A model generated the notes under the pieces. That model saw only the letters and a list, made by a program, of their open reading frames with translations, had not been told where the DNA came from and ran no database searches. DNA of 64,000 nucleotides. Origin: Serratia marcescens subsp. marcescens ATCC 13880. Its GTDB lineage: Bacteria; Pseudomonadota; Gammaproteobacteria; Enterobacterales; Enterobacteriaceae. Shown here one piece after another: positions 39,396 through 49,224 of the stretch (position 1 is the stretch's first letter; each line of letters opens with the position of its first letter). The DNA lies in contig NZ_CP071238.1 of NCBI RefSeq assembly GCF_017299535.1, positions 3,410,001-3,474,000 of the forward strand, read 5' to 3'. Made by a program: the position numbers and the translations under genes.

Positions 39396-41156
39396 GTGAG
39401 GGTCGTGTTATTACTGCTGTTCAGTCTCGGCTGGGGTATGGCGGCACAGGCGGGAGAGTGGTCGGTCGGCGTGCTGGCGATGCGCGGCGATGCGGCGACC
39501 GCGCGTGACTGGCAGCCGCTGATCGACAGTCTCAACGGCAGCGTCGGCGGTGAACGCTTCCGCCTGCAGCCGCTCGATCTGGCGCAGATGCGCGAAGCGG
39601 TCAATCGGGGCAGCGTGCAGTTCGTGGTCACTAATCCGGCGCAGTTCGTGCAGTTGAACAGCCACTATCATCTGCGCTGGCTGGCGTCGTTGCGCGCCGC
39701 CAACGGCGATCGGGCAACGGGCAACATCATCGGCAGCGTGATTTTGGTGCGGCGCGACAGCGGCATTACGACGCCGCAGGCGCTGATGGGCAAAACGGTG
39801 GGCGCCATCGATCCGCAGGCCTTCGGCGGCTATCTGACCGGTTATAAGGCGCTCAGCGACGCCGGCATACGGCCCGAGCGCGATTTTCACCTGCGCTTTA
39901 CCGGTTTCCCTGCCGATGCCCTGCTCTATCTGCTGCGCGAGCGCGCCATTCAGGCCGCCATCGTTCCCGTCTGTCTGCTGGAGAAAATGGATCGGGAAGG
40001 CCTGATCAACCCGGCGGATTTTCGCCCGCTGTTGCAACGGCCCATATCGGTTCCCTGCGTCACCAGCACGCCGCTTTACCCCAACTGGTCGTTCGCCGCC
40101 CTGCCCGGTCTGGATAACTCTCTGGTGGATGCGGTGGCAAAAGCCTTGCTGACCGCCCCACCGCAATCTCCCTTCCTGTGGGGCGCCCCGGCCTCGACCA
40201 GCGAGGTGGAAGCCTTGCTGCGCGCCGTCAACCAACACCCGGAACAGCGGCGGCTGTGGCTGGATATCAAGAGCTGGCTGATCCAGCATCAGACGGCCGT
40301 CGGCCTGTCGCTGGCGATGCTGGCGCTGTTGATCGTCAACCATATCTGGATCGCGCTGCTGGTACGCCGGCGCGGGCGGCAGTTGCTTCATGCCGGAGAG
40401 CAACTGCGGCGACAGGAGCAGGCGCTGGAGAATGCCAGACAGCTGAACGTATTGGGGGAAATGGCCTCCGGCTTCGCACACGAGCTCAATCAACCGCTGG
40501 CGGCTATTCGCCACTATGCGCAGGGGTGCCTGATCCAACTGCGCAAAACGGACGCCAGGCACCCGCTGCTGACGCCGCTGGAAAATATCGACCGGCAGGC
40601 GCAGCGCGGCGGCGAGACGATTCATAACCTGCGCCAGTGGGTCCAGTCCCCCAGCGAGAAGGGAGACAGAGCGAGCTGGCGCCCCATCGCGGTGAGCGAA
40701 ACCGCCGAGCGGGTGTGGACACTGCTGCGCCTGACGCAGCGCTATCCCGACCTGACGTTGTTCAACAATGTGCCACCTTCGCTGACGCTAACCCTGCCGC
40801 CGGCGCTGCTGGAACAGCTGCTGGCGAACCTGCTGCTGAATGCGGCGCAGGCCGGGGCCAACGCCGTCTGGCTTTCCGCCGACGAGCGCGAACGGGCGAT
40901 CGAGTTGCATCTGCAGGACAACGCGGGTGGGATGAGTGCGGCCGGGCTGGAACAGGCTTTTCGTCCCTTCAACACCACCAAAGCCGGCGGCATGGGGCTG
41001 GGGTTGGCCATTTGCCGGCGCCTGGCCCGCTATGGCGGCGGCGAGATCCTGCTGGCTAACCGCCTCGCCCCCGACAGCCGCAAGGGGCTGTGCGTAACCC
41101 TGCATTTCATATTGAATGATGAGGAAAACCATGTCGCTAATTCATCTGGTGGATGA
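39396..41156 (+). CDS. ttrS: Tetrathionate sensor histidine kinase TtrS
   Basis: A 586-residue kinase. A signal-like N-terminus leads into a phosphonate-binding-like periplasmic domain (residues about 20-290) that senses tetrathionate. One membrane helix follows (about 305-325), then a HisKA domain with the phospho-accepting histidine in GFAHELNQPLAAIRHYAQG, and an ATPase domain with NLLLNAAQAG and GGMGLGLAICRR. It overlaps ttrR by 26 bases. Confidence 0.92.
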   Translation: MRVVLLLLFSLGWGMAAQAGEWSVGVLAMRGDAATARDWQPLIDSLNGSVGGERFRLQPLDLAQMREAVNRGSVQFVVTNPAQFVQLNSHYHLRWLASLRAANGDRATGNIIGSVILVRRDSGITTPQALMGKTVGAIDPQAFGGYLTGYKALSDAGIRPERDFHLRFTGFPADALLYLLRERAIQAAIVPVCLLEKMDREGLINPADFRPLLQRPISVPCVTSTPLYPNWSFAALPGLDNSLVDAVAKALLTAPPQSPFLWGAPASTSEVEALLRAVNQHPEQRRLWLDIKSWLIQHQTAVGLSLAMLALLIVNHIWIALLVRRRGRQLLHAGEQLRRQEQALENARQLNVLGEMASGFAHELNQPLAAIRHYAQGCLIQLRKTDARHPLLTPLENIDRQAQRGGETIHNLRQWVQSPSEKGDRASWRPIAVSETAERVWTLLRLTQRYPDLTLFNNVPPSLTLTLPPALLEQLLANLLLNAAQAGANAVWLSADERERAIELHLQDNAGGMSAAGLEQAFRPFNTTKAGGMGLGLAICRRLARYGGGEILLANRLAPDSRKGLCVTLHFILNDEENHVANSSGG

Positions 41157-41730
41157 TGACGTCGCCGTCACCGACGCCTGCCATTTTTTGCTGACCAGCC
41201 TCGGCCACGACGTGCAATGCTGGAATGACAGCGCCGGCTTTTTGGCGCAGGCCGATCTGTTTCAGACCGGGATCGTCTTGCTGGACATGCGGATGCCGAT
41301 ACTCGATGGGCATCAGGCCTACGCTGAGCTGCGCCGCCGTGGCAGCACGCTGGCGGTGGTGTTCCTGTCCGGCCATGGCGACGTGCCGATGGCGGTGGAG
41401 CAGATGAAGTACGGCGCGGTGGATTTCCTGCAAAAACCGATCGCCGCTGAACCGCTGATCGCCGCCCTCGAACGGGCGCAGCAAGTCTCGGCCAAAGCCT
41501 GGCGACGCCATGAAACTTGCGGCCGTTACCGCACGCTCACGCCGAAAGAACGCGACATCGCGCAGTTGGTGGTGCGAGGCATGATGAACAGAGAAATGGC
41601 GGAACGGTTGAATATCGCCCTGCGCACCGTAGAGGTTCACCGGGCGAAAGTGATGGAGAAAATGCAGGCCGCCAGCCTGGCGGAATTGGTGATTCAGCTG
41701 CAGGTTTTACCGCACGCCGCGCAAGAATGA
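41131..41730 (+). CDS. ttrR: Tetrathionate response regulator TtrR
   Basis: A 199-residue FixJ-type regulator. The receiver domain has LVDDD, the phosphorylation site VLLDMRMP and the lysine in FLQKPI. The C-terminal LuxR helix-turn-helix reads LTPKERDIAQLVVRGMMNREM. The ATG at 41131 has GAGGAAA upstream and lies inside the end of ttrS. It activates ttrBCA in Salmonella. Confidence 0.92.
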   Translation: MSLIHLVDDDVAVTDACHFLLTSLGHDVQCWNDSAGFLAQADLFQTGIVLLDMRMPILDGHQAYAELRRRGSTLAVVFLSGHGDVPMAVEQMKYGAVDFLQKPIAAEPLIAALERAQQVSAKAWRRHETCGRYRTLTPKERDIAQLVVRGMMNREMAERLNIALRTVEVHRAKVMEKMQAASLAELVIQLQVLPHAAQE

Positions 41731-41787
41731 TCGCATCAGGCAAAATTCCGCGCGCCCTCTTGCCAACCGGTCTTCCTCAGGCCAGAA

Positions 41788-41807
41788 TACTGTACATTAA
41801 ATCAGTA
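41788..41807. promoter_or_regulatory. LexA box upstream of the dinI-like gene
   Basis: TACTGTACATTAAATCAGTA matches the LexA consensus at 15 of 20 positions with intact CTG and CAG cores. It lies 15 bases upstream of the dinI-like start. Confidence 0.65.
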
Positions 41808-41821
41808 TTTACAGGTGAGTC

Positions 41822-42064
41822 ATGTTTGTAGAATTGGTGTACGACAAACGCAACGTCGCTGGGCTGCCCAACGCCGCCGAGATTATTCGCAACGAGCTGG
41901 AAAAACGCGTGCATGCGCTGTTTCCGGAAGCTGACGTGCGCGTAAAACCGATGCAGGCCAACGGCCTGAACTCCGACGCCAGCAAAAGCGATCGTGAGAA
42001 GCTGAACCGAATGTTGGAAGAGATGTTCGAAGAAGCGGATCAGTGGCTGGTCACTGATATTTGA
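41822..42064 (+). CDS. DinI-like SOS modulator
   Basis: An 80-residue DinI-family protein. DinI binds RecA filaments and tunes the SOS response. The family pattern is clear: FVELVYDKRN at the start, ELEKRVHALFPEADVRVKPM in the middle, and an acidic C-terminal helix (EKLNRMLEEMFEEAD). AGGTGA precedes the start and a LexA box overlaps the promoter. Genes of this type often mark the tail-fibre end of lambdoid prophages, so it may belong to the element on its right. Confidence 0.8.
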   Translation: MFVELVYDKRNVAGLPNAAEIIRNELEKRVHALFPEADVRVKPMQANGLNSDASKSDREKLNRMLEEMFEEADQWLVTDI

Positions 42065-42148
42065 CGGGCAGCAACGCTATTGACTCCCACTCAGCGGGAA
42101 CCTTGCCGGGCAGAACGGGCAGCGTGTTTGCCCGAGCCTCTCGGTGAT

Positions 42149-42198
42149 AATGCCGGCGCCGATGCAATAGGCGGCCAATAACCTACTGCACCGGCATT
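42149..42198. repeat. Inverted repeat between the dinI-like gene and the tail fibre
   Basis: AATGCCGG and CCGGCATT flank a 34-base loop, with TTTTA on the plus side. It could serve as a weak terminator for the two convergent transcripts. Confidence 0.35.
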
Positions 42199-42218
42199 TT
42201 ACCTGGCATCCACTTTAT

Positions 42219-43721
42219 TTATGAAACCGCGTTGGTTTCCGATGACACGTCATCGTTTGATACCAGCGCGTCCGGCGGCAACACTTCCACCTCTTCACGC
42301 GCCGGCATGGCGAGGCGCAGATCGATCCAGCGCCCTTCAGGAATATCCATCGCTTCGCCGGCCACGACCGTCGCGGTATCGATGTCAAAACGGCGTTTGC
42401 TGATTTTCACCGTAATAACGCCGTCGCTGTCGGTGGCGGTTTCTACAAAGCACAGGCGGTTGCCGTTCACGTCCTGCGGTACTTCGATGGTCCAGCCCTC
42501 CTTTGCCAACCCCAACGAACCACTCAACTGATAAACGCCGGTGGAGATTCGCTCTGCGCTCACCCCTGTCGCCTCACCGTTAACGGCGACACAGCCGGCC
42601 AGCGCAAAGCAGCCGTCCAGATAGTCAGCCTGCATATGCTCGGGCGCCGCGGACAATCTCGCGATCGGCGAGGCTTTCTTGATAAAACCGTTGCCGTCAA
42701 CCGTGGTGTTGGCTTCCGACCACATCCAAACCCAGGGGGTAAACGCGGTGCCATTCCAGCTGCGCACGGCAATTTTTCCCGTCTGCGTAGCACTCACGCC
42801 ATAGCCGTAACAGGTTTGCACCGTTCGATAGCTGTCGTCGGTTCCCGCCTGCGTCACCGCCCATGAGCGCGTATCGAGGAAATATGTGCCAACGTCTTTG
42901 AAGGGGTTGCCAATGGGATCCGTGCTCACATAACCACGCCGGCTTTGCATTTGCGCATTGAAGTTTCCTTTGGAAGCTGCTGACACGCCTTTCGTTAATC
43001 CCCAATATTTCAAGTCTGAAATGTCGGCCACCCCTGGGAGATCTGTCGTGCTGAATAATCGAGACCAAGAAATGGTTGAAGCGGCTGCGGGGGTTGAACT
43101 ACCGACCCAAGCTTTCCGTTCAACCGATGTTGCAAAATACGCACTCGACGGCCCACCATCAACGGGTAAAACCATTACGCCGCCTGCCGCGCCGCCAGGC
43201 CTGTTGGCTGTAGCAGTGGTATAGCGGCGAAGGCTTGACTTATTATCTGTAGAAAAAATATCAGCCGTATGAACTGGGCCAGATGCAAAACCTGCGGCGA
43301 TAACGACTTTGCTATTTTCGGCTGCATTCTGCTCGCTGACTTTTGCCGCTGCTGCTGATGCTGCTGATTTGTCAGCGGACAAAGCAGCCTCTGCACGCAG
43401 TCGATCGACAGTTTGCACAATCTCCGGCGTGATATTGCTTTCCCCTGGCCGACGCAGGAAATCATTGAGCGTGCCGGGCAGCGAATCGTTATAAACCTCA
43501 ATAGCCCCCACCCGCTCCGGTTGCGCGCCATACACCGAAATGATGACCTCGTAAGCGCCCGGCTCCACGGGTAGGGAATATTTACCGCTATCATCCGTCA
43601 CTGATTGTGATTTAGCCAAGCTCAGAACCGTTGACGAGGTTCTGACTGCGCGCAGGGTAATGGTTACGCCGGAGCGAGGATCGCCGTAAGGGCCTTTTAA
43701 TACGCCGCTGATTAATGTCAT
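42219..43721 (-). CDS. Tail fibre protein (lambda Stf-type N-terminus)
   Basis: A 500-residue fibre. Residues 1-75 form the prophage tail-fibre N-terminal domain with a carboxypeptidase-like fold (SGVLKGPYGDPRSGVTITLRAV), which docks to the tail. A short alanine-rich coiled coil follows (about 108-140), then a receptor-binding region with aromatic-rich repeats (SRRGYVSTDPIGNPFKDVGT) and a C-terminal domain of about 100 residues. It overlaps the S74 gene by four bases. No separate fibre assembly gene (tfa) is visible. Confidence 0.8.
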   Translation of the reverse strand: MTLISGVLKGPYGDPRSGVTITLRAVRTSSTVLSLAKSQSVTDDSGKYSLPVEPGAYEVIISVYGAQPERVGAIEVYNDSLPGTLNDFLRRPGESNITPEIVQTVDRLRAEAALSADKSAASAAAAKVSEQNAAENSKVVIAAGFASGPVHTADIFSTDNKSSLRRYTTATANRPGGAAGGVMVLPVDGGPSSAYFATSVERKAWVGSSTPAAASTISWSRLFSTTDLPGVADISDLKYWGLTKGVSAASKGNFNAQMQSRRGYVSTDPIGNPFKDVGTYFLDTRSWAVTQAGTDDSYRTVQTCYGYGVSATQTGKIAVRSWNGTAFTPWVWMWSEANTTVDGNGFIKKASPIARLSAAPEHMQADYLDGCFALAGCVAVNGEATGVSAERISTGVYQLSGSLGLAKEGWTIEVPQDVNGNRLCFVETATDSDGVITVKISKRRFDIDTATVVAGEAMDIPEGRWIDLRLAMPAREEVEVLPPDALVSNDDVSSETNAVS

Positions 43722-44875
43722 TGTACTTTCTCCATAAGTTCTTTGATTAATTCATCCTGGCGATCGATTCTATCCAGAGCCTGATTCAATGCGGCCAGGG
43801 CCACATATCCCAGCGTTGAATAATCGACGGATTTTACTTTTTCGATATTTCTACCATCTTTTAATGTGATAGATCCGCCATCACTAATTAATAACGGCAT
43901 CGTCTTTTCAATTTCCTGAGCAATTCCACCTATCTGTGGCTTGCCATCACGATTGAAAGAATAAAGCTTCAAGCCTCGAACAAGGGAAATAGGATCATTA
44001 ATAACTTCAATGTCAGTTTTGATTCGACGATCGGACCCGGTCACCCAACTTCCTGTCATGTTATTAATGTTCCCGCTAGCCAACCAGCGAGCCTCATGCC
44101 AATTCCCGGCATAGTCCTGATATGAAATATACCCATAGTCTTCAATGCCAATCTCGCGACGTAACGCCATGACCATCGCGGTTTTCAAACCGTTTTGCTT
44201 CAGCGTTGATAGAAAAGTCCCTCCTGTGACTTGCCCAGCCATGGCAGTCGATGTGCGATGACAGATGACTGAGGGGGATTCATTATTTCCCCCATCAGCA
44301 ATGAGTCCTTTAGGAGAAAAAATTGTATCATCAAATGTCGTTGACTTACGGAAGCGTGAATATCCCCCCACGTCAAGGTTTGCCGTTTGCCCTGTCACCA
44401 AAGAACCCTGTAAAGACAGTGAACCTTTAATTTCCTGGGCAGCGCTAATCGTCTTGTCTAACTTATTATTGAGTGAAGCTGAAATATTATTCCAAGCCTG
44501 GCCGCTATAGATGCTGCCATCCGGCAACTTAACGGTAATATTTCCGGTATTGCTGAAGACCTGCTGCCAGTTCTCTTTATCGAGGTTCAGCCCACGCAGG
44601 GCTTTGGCCGTCTCAGCGGCCAGTTGGGCGGTGATAGCATTCATCGCATCGCGCGGTACGGCATACCATGCCGCGCCCGACTGTGTTGGGCCGTCATAGG
44701 CTTTAATCAAAGTCGCCTGAGTGGCGCTATCAACGGTTTTCACCGGTAGCGTATAGGTAACGCCGCCGACCACGCTCACGATGAGATCACCGGCTTTCAG
44801 CTCGGTATTAAAGGCCGTTCCGGTACCTTTTACTATTGTGGAATTATTTGTTAGGGTGAGAGTGCCTGCTGGCAT
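43718..44875 (-). CDS. Tail fibre/spike with C-terminal S74 chaperone
   Basis: A 385-residue protein. The N-terminus (TLTLTNNSTIVKGTGTAF) is a tail-attachment domain found in siphophage fibres. Residues about 280-385 form the intramolecular chaperone of peptidase family S74: GSDRRIKTDIE carries the cleaving Ser281 and Lys286, and a coiled coil ends the protein. The chaperone is expected to trimerise the fibre and then cut itself off. Base composition is markedly AT-richer than the tail operon upstream, a sign of recent exchange. Confidence 0.83.
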   Translation of the reverse strand: MPAGTLTLTNNSTIVKGTGTAFNTELKAGDLIVSVVGGVTYTLPVKTVDSATQATLIKAYDGPTQSGAAWYAVPRDAMNAITAQLAAETAKALRGLNLDKENWQQVFSNTGNITVKLPDGSIYSGQAWNNISASLNNKLDKTISAAQEIKGSLSLQGSLVTGQTANLDVGGYSRFRKSTTFDDTIFSPKGLIADGGNNESPSVICHRTSTAMAGQVTGGTFLSTLKQNGLKTAMVMALRREIGIEDYGYISYQDYAGNWHEARWLASGNINNMTGSWVTGSDRRIKTDIEVINDPISLVRGLKLYSFNRDGKPQIGGIAQEIEKTMPLLISDGGSITLKDGRNIEKVKSVDYSTLGYVALAALNQALDRIDRQDELIKELMEKVQ

Positions 44876-44925
44876 AAATATCCTCCTGAATTAGCCTGAT
44901 AAAAACCTCGTTACGGAGATGATGG

Positions 44926-47900
44926 TTACTCCAGCCCAAAGGCTGTATATTGCGGAGTGGCAAAGATGTTCACAATAAAAGTCGTTGAGTGCGATTGTCC
45001 TTGGTCAAGCTCTCCTGAGGCAAGCTGCCAAAAGGCAGTCGAAGACTTTCCAATTAATGTATCGATATAAACGATGGATACTGAAGGTTGCCCGCTACCA
45101 GAACTGGAACTAACGGAAACCTCTGGCATATAGCCTCCGCCGGTTGTGTTTTGCCTAACCCCGCCATAACCGTGAGGATAGCCTCGTCCACTTCTTTTAA
45201 TTTGAATCTGTCCAAAGACACGAACGGGAATAACATTATTACCACCAAAGCGTAATAACCGACTCGCATTAGTATTATGACCCGTCCAGCTTAACATCGA
45301 GCCATCCATGATCGCGCCCTCGATATTAGCAGCGGAAAGTTTTCCCTCAATGGAGCAACTCTCAAGGATCCGGCAATTGCCAATCACGCCATTTTTAAAC
45401 TCACCAGTGTCGGCATATATCGCTCCACGGGCGCTAATGTTATTGAATTGTGCCCCGCCATCTTTATTTATCGCCCAGCCACGCTGCCCACTTACCCAAT
45501 TAGAAGACTGGATATGCTGTGCGATCTTTGCGCTATCGATGGTGCCATTGCGAATAAACGCATCGCTAATAAACACCTGCCCATCCACCACGGCAAACGG
45601 CGAATACTGATTACTGTTGTTGCCGCTCATCAGCACGAACTGGTTGGCGTTAAAGCCGACGCGGGTGGTGACCGGCCTGCCGTTTTCCGCCAATACCGCG
45701 ATCGACATGCCGGCGTTATAGAAGGTGCCGTTCACCCGCACGCCCGCTTTCAGCGTATGGATGGCCGTGGCGCCGTCGGCGTCTACCGTCGCCGTCAGTT
45801 TGTCTTCAAGCACCGCCGCGACGTCGTCAATCTGCGCCTGCACCTGGGTTTTCATCTCGGCCAGCCCGCGATCGACCTCCGCGATGGTGGTTTTCACCAC
45901 CATGATATCGGCGCGCACCGTGCCATACTGCGCCCACTGGTGATCCACCGTCGCATTGTTGGCCAGCGCATTCTGCAAGATGGCGTCGATGTTGGTGTCG
46001 ATATCGCCCACCAGCCGATCGCCATCTTTCGCGGTGAGGAGATCGTCGCCGATGTTCTCGAGATAATCGCCGGCGTCCGCGTTCGCCTGCCCGGCGGTCC
46101 AGCCTGTCCAGTCGCCCTGATTGCCGGTGCGGTCTTGCAGCCGCGCGCGGAACCAAAACTCTTGCCCCGCCTTCAACCCGGTCATGGCGTGGGTGTGCAG
46201 CGGGTACGGGATATCGGCCAGCAGCATCGCATTATTCCCGGCCGCGTTGTCCGCATACTGAATTTCGGTTTTCAGCGTATCTTCAGCGCCGCCAGGGAAC
46301 GCCCAGTCGAGCTGGATGCCCCACAGCAAAGGCGATGTCTTGAAGCCGACCGGCATCGGTGGCTTGCCCTCTTTGCCCTTGAGGTAAGTTTCCATCGACG
46401 TCGCCCAGATAGACGATACGTCACTGGCGTTGATGGCCCGCACCCGCACCCGATAACGACCGGCGTAAATCCCCGGCACTTCAAAGCCGAGCGCCGAGGT
46501 GCGCGGCACCGACACCCAGTTGCCGTTATCTTTGCGCCATTCCGCCTCATAGGCGATGGCATTTTCAACCGCGCCCCAGGCGGCGCGCAGGGTGGTAATG
46601 GCGATGCCCTGGCTCACCGAGGAGTAGCTGTCGATGGTGATGTTTTTCGGCGGCGCCTGCACGCCGGGCGGAATGATGGAGATCGGACGATCGTCGATAC
46701 GCGCGCCGGTATCGATACGGGCGTACTTGTTCGGATCGTGTTCCGCCGCGTTGACGGTATAGGTGTTGTCGCCGTTATCGGCGATACCCACCACGCGGTA
46801 AAGCTGCACCGCCAGATCGTCCGCGTCGATGGACCAGGCCGCTTCCGGCGCCGGCGTCTCGCTGTAGGCCGTGGTGACGGTCACTACGCGATCATTCACC
46901 GCCTGCACGGTGCGCGCCTGCGCTTTACCTGAAGGCAGGTTAACGATAAGACGATCGCCGGCTTTGGCGCCCGGCTTCCTGTCCAGCGTCAGTTTACGTC
47001 CGGCCACGCCGCTGAGGCGCCCGCCAATCACTCGTCCGGCCAGCATCTGGTCCGCCACGCCGACGATATGCCCCGGCATGGGGATCATGCCGTCCAGCCC
47101 CACGGAGAAGCTGACCGTACGATCCTTGCTGTTGGTCAATAGCGCCCAGCGGCCGCGGCGGTTCGCTTCGCTCGGCGTGGTGCAGCCGATGGCCGTCAGT
47201 TCGGTCTGGTTCACGTCGTAGCGGCGCACCAGATCGCTGTCGAATACCGCCTCTATCGCATCAGCGTAATGGTTGCCCGGATCGGACCAGCTGACCATCG
47301 CGGTGCTGTAGCGGGTGCGTTCGCTGGCGGACGAGTAGGTAAACTTGCCGTCGATCACGTTGGCGCGGGTGTAGGTGAAGTCCATATCGCGCGGCATGTC
47401 CGCCAGGGCGACCATTTGGTTTTGCCCCCAATAGGTCATGCCGCGGAAGATGCCGGCCAAATCGCTCAGCACCGTCCAGGCCTCTTCCCGCGACTGCAAA
47501 TAAACGTTGCAGGTGAAGCGCGGCTCCATGCCCTCGCCGCCGCGCCCGTCCGGCACCAGCTGATCGCAATACTGCGCGATGCGGTACAGTTCGGACTCGG
47601 AGACCTGGGAGGCGTCGATGCGATCGCCCAGGCCAAAGCGCTCGGCCAAAATAATGTCGTAAAACACCCACGCCGGGTTATCGCTGTAGGCCCACTTAAA
47701 GCCGCCGCTCCAGATGCCGGTATAGCTGCGCGTTTGCGGATCGTAATTGTCCGGCACGCGGATCAGGCGGCCGCGCGGTTTGCAGCTGATCTTCGGGATG
47801 TTGGGGAACTGCTTCGAGTCGAACTCCACGTAAAGCAGCGCAGTGTTGGGATAGCGCAGCTTGGCGTCGATGATTTCGGTCAGCGCCTCGATGTTCATCC

Positions 47901-48513
47901 GGTCGGCGATCCGGGCGCTGTTGGCGTTAGGCGTCAACCGGCGCACGCGCAGTTGCCATCCCGTGGTGGCCTTCGGCAAATTGATGCGGTGCGAGCGTTC
48001 ATACAGCGAGGTGGTTTTATCGTCAATCGCCGCCGTTAACACCTCCTGGTAACTGCCGCCGTCGGTCGCCACGTCGATGGCGTACTCGATGCGATAGCCG
48101 TTGACGTCACCGTTGTCCGCCTGCTTTTGCAGCATGGGCCACCCCAGGCGCAGTCGAACAGCGGAAAGTTGCAGGTTAGAGACGGAGCGCACCCACGGCG
48201 CACCGCTTTTCAGTTCGCTGCCGACCGAGATCTCATTTTCAACGGCGGGAATGCCCTGGATATATTCCTGCGCCTGCGAACCAGGGCGGAACTCCCAGCG
48301 GAAACCGGGAAAGTTTTCCGTGCCGTCGCTGCTCAGCACCGGCGTACCGTCAACAAAAATGTTTGTGCCATCCAGCCCGCCGGCAAATTCTCCTTCGCCT
48401 AATGCGAACAGCATCTTCGCTCTGGCGATCGACTGAATGCTGTCCGGCGATTCTACCGGCGTGTGGCCGCCACCGCCGCCGCCTTTTCGCCCACGGATCA
48501 TGTTCTGTGCCAT
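44926..48513 (-). CDS. Tail tip attachment protein J (host specificity)
   Basis: A 1195-residue central tip protein similar to lambda J (1132 residues). The N-terminal two thirds are GC-rich and conserved: GGGGGGHTPVESPDSIQS, the hub domains, and fibronectin type III repeats (about 690-870). The last 250 residues, which in lambda bind the receptor, are AT-rich and look exchanged. It is followed after 50 bases by the S74 fibre gene. Together with the fibres it should set the target range. Confidence 0.9.
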   Translation of the reverse strand: MAQNMIRGRKGGGGGGHTPVESPDSIQSIARAKMLFALGEGEFAGGLDGTNIFVDGTPVLSSDGTENFPGFRWEFRPGSQAQEYIQGIPAVENEISVGSELKSGAPWVRSVSNLQLSAVRLRLGWPMLQKQADNGDVNGYRIEYAIDVATDGGSYQEVLTAAIDDKTTSLYERSHRINLPKATTGWQLRVRRLTPNANSARIADRMNIEALTEIIDAKLRYPNTALLYVEFDSKQFPNIPKISCKPRGRLIRVPDNYDPQTRSYTGIWSGGFKWAYSDNPAWVFYDIILAERFGLGDRIDASQVSESELYRIAQYCDQLVPDGRGGEGMEPRFTCNVYLQSREEAWTVLSDLAGIFRGMTYWGQNQMVALADMPRDMDFTYTRANVIDGKFTYSSASERTRYSTAMVSWSDPGNHYADAIEAVFDSDLVRRYDVNQTELTAIGCTTPSEANRRGRWALLTNSKDRTVSFSVGLDGMIPMPGHIVGVADQMLAGRVIGGRLSGVAGRKLTLDRKPGAKAGDRLIVNLPSGKAQARTVQAVNDRVVTVTTAYSETPAPEAAWSIDADDLAVQLYRVVGIADNGDNTYTVNAAEHDPNKYARIDTGARIDDRPISIIPPGVQAPPKNITIDSYSSVSQGIAITTLRAAWGAVENAIAYEAEWRKDNGNWVSVPRTSALGFEVPGIYAGRYRVRVRAINASDVSSIWATSMETYLKGKEGKPPMPVGFKTSPLLWGIQLDWAFPGGAEDTLKTEIQYADNAAGNNAMLLADIPYPLHTHAMTGLKAGQEFWFRARLQDRTGNQGDWTGWTAGQANADAGDYLENIGDDLLTAKDGDRLVGDIDTNIDAILQNALANNATVDHQWAQYGTVRADIMVVKTTIAEVDRGLAEMKTQVQAQIDDVAAVLEDKLTATVDADGATAIHTLKAGVRVNGTFYNAGMSIAVLAENGRPVTTRVGFNANQFVLMSGNNSNQYSPFAVVDGQVFISDAFIRNGTIDSAKIAQHIQSSNWVSGQRGWAINKDGGAQFNNISARGAIYADTGEFKNGVIGNCRILESCSIEGKLSAANIEGAIMDGSMLSWTGHNTNASRLLRFGGNNVIPVRVFGQIQIKRSGRGYPHGYGGVRQNTTGGGYMPEVSVSSSSGSGQPSVSIVYIDTLIGKSSTAFWQLASGELDQGQSHSTTFIVNIFATPQYTAFGLE

Positions 48514-48566
48514 ATTTCGCCCATAAAAAAAGCCGCTATTGCGGCTGTCTGTTCAAATGGATGTCG

Positions 48567-49184
48567 TTATTGCTGGTCTTCGGTATAAATACCTGCGGAG
48601 ATAATCGCCCCGCCAATTTCACGCGTGCCGTACAGCACGCCGACGGGGTTGCCCTGCGCCGTGGTGTTGACCGGCCCGCCAAAGGCATAGCTCGGTTTAT
48701 TTTCCGGGCCTTGCCGCATGCGCAGCCCGCCCATTTGCGGGGAGAGCATTTGGAGGATGCCGCCGAGGGCCATTGCGGCACCAGTTAATGCAACCCCACC
48801 TGTCAACCCACCAGCACTAAATACTCCCATGCCTACTGGTCCACCAATAAGCATTGCAGCTCCAATTAATGCTACCCCAAGAATAGTTTGAAATAGCCCA
48901 GCACGCTTGCTCCCAATAATAACGGGTACAAGATGAATATCGTCTGTTCCTTTGGTTAGCTCAAGCTCAGACTGCCCTATATTTCGCTTTCCGACAAAGA
49001 TGGCGAAGGTTAATCCTCTTTTATGAGCCTCAAGCATATACCGTTCAAATCCATCTAATAGATTTTTCATAGCATCAATTGCTTTTGGTACATTGTGAGC
49101 GCGATAGTCAAATTTAGGCCCAAAGATTTTAACCATAGGGCCGTGAAACCTTACAGTTCTTAGTGGTGCTTCAGAGAAGGACAT
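48567..49184 (-). CDS. Tail assembly protein I
   Basis: A 205-residue protein like lambda gpI: an N-terminal ubiquitin-like region, a glycine/alanine-rich hydrophobic middle (LGVALIGAAMLIGGPVG) and a C-terminal part NPVGVLYGTREIGGAIISAGI. It acts in tail tip assembly with K and J. The N-terminal half is AT-rich, the end GC-rich, so a recombination joint probably lies near 48790. Confidence 0.85.
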   Translation of the reverse strand: MSFSEAPLRTVRFHGPMVKIFGPKFDYRAHNVPKAIDAMKNLLDGFERYMLEAHKRGLTFAIFVGKRNIGQSELELTKGTDDIHLVPVIIGSKRAGLFQTILGVALIGAAMLIGGPVGMGVFSAGGLTGGVALTGAAMALGGILQMLSPQMGGLRMRQGPENKPSYAFGGPVNTTAQGNPVGVLYGTREIGGAIISAGIYTEDQQ

Positions 49185-49193
49185 ACAGAGACC

Positions 49194-49221
49194 CTATAAA
49201 AAACCCACCTTCAGGTGGGTT
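49194..49221 (-). terminator. Intrinsic terminator inside the tail operon, after the lipoprotein gene
   Basis: On the minus strand, stem AACCCACC/GGTGGGTT with a four-base loop is followed by seven T residues, three bases after the lipoprotein stop and ten bases before gene I starts. Confidence 0.8.
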
Positions 49222-49224
49222 ATG

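Noticed and set aside
45448-46932. 494-codon plus-strand frame inside J
   Set aside because: Antisense shadow confined to the GC-rich part of J.
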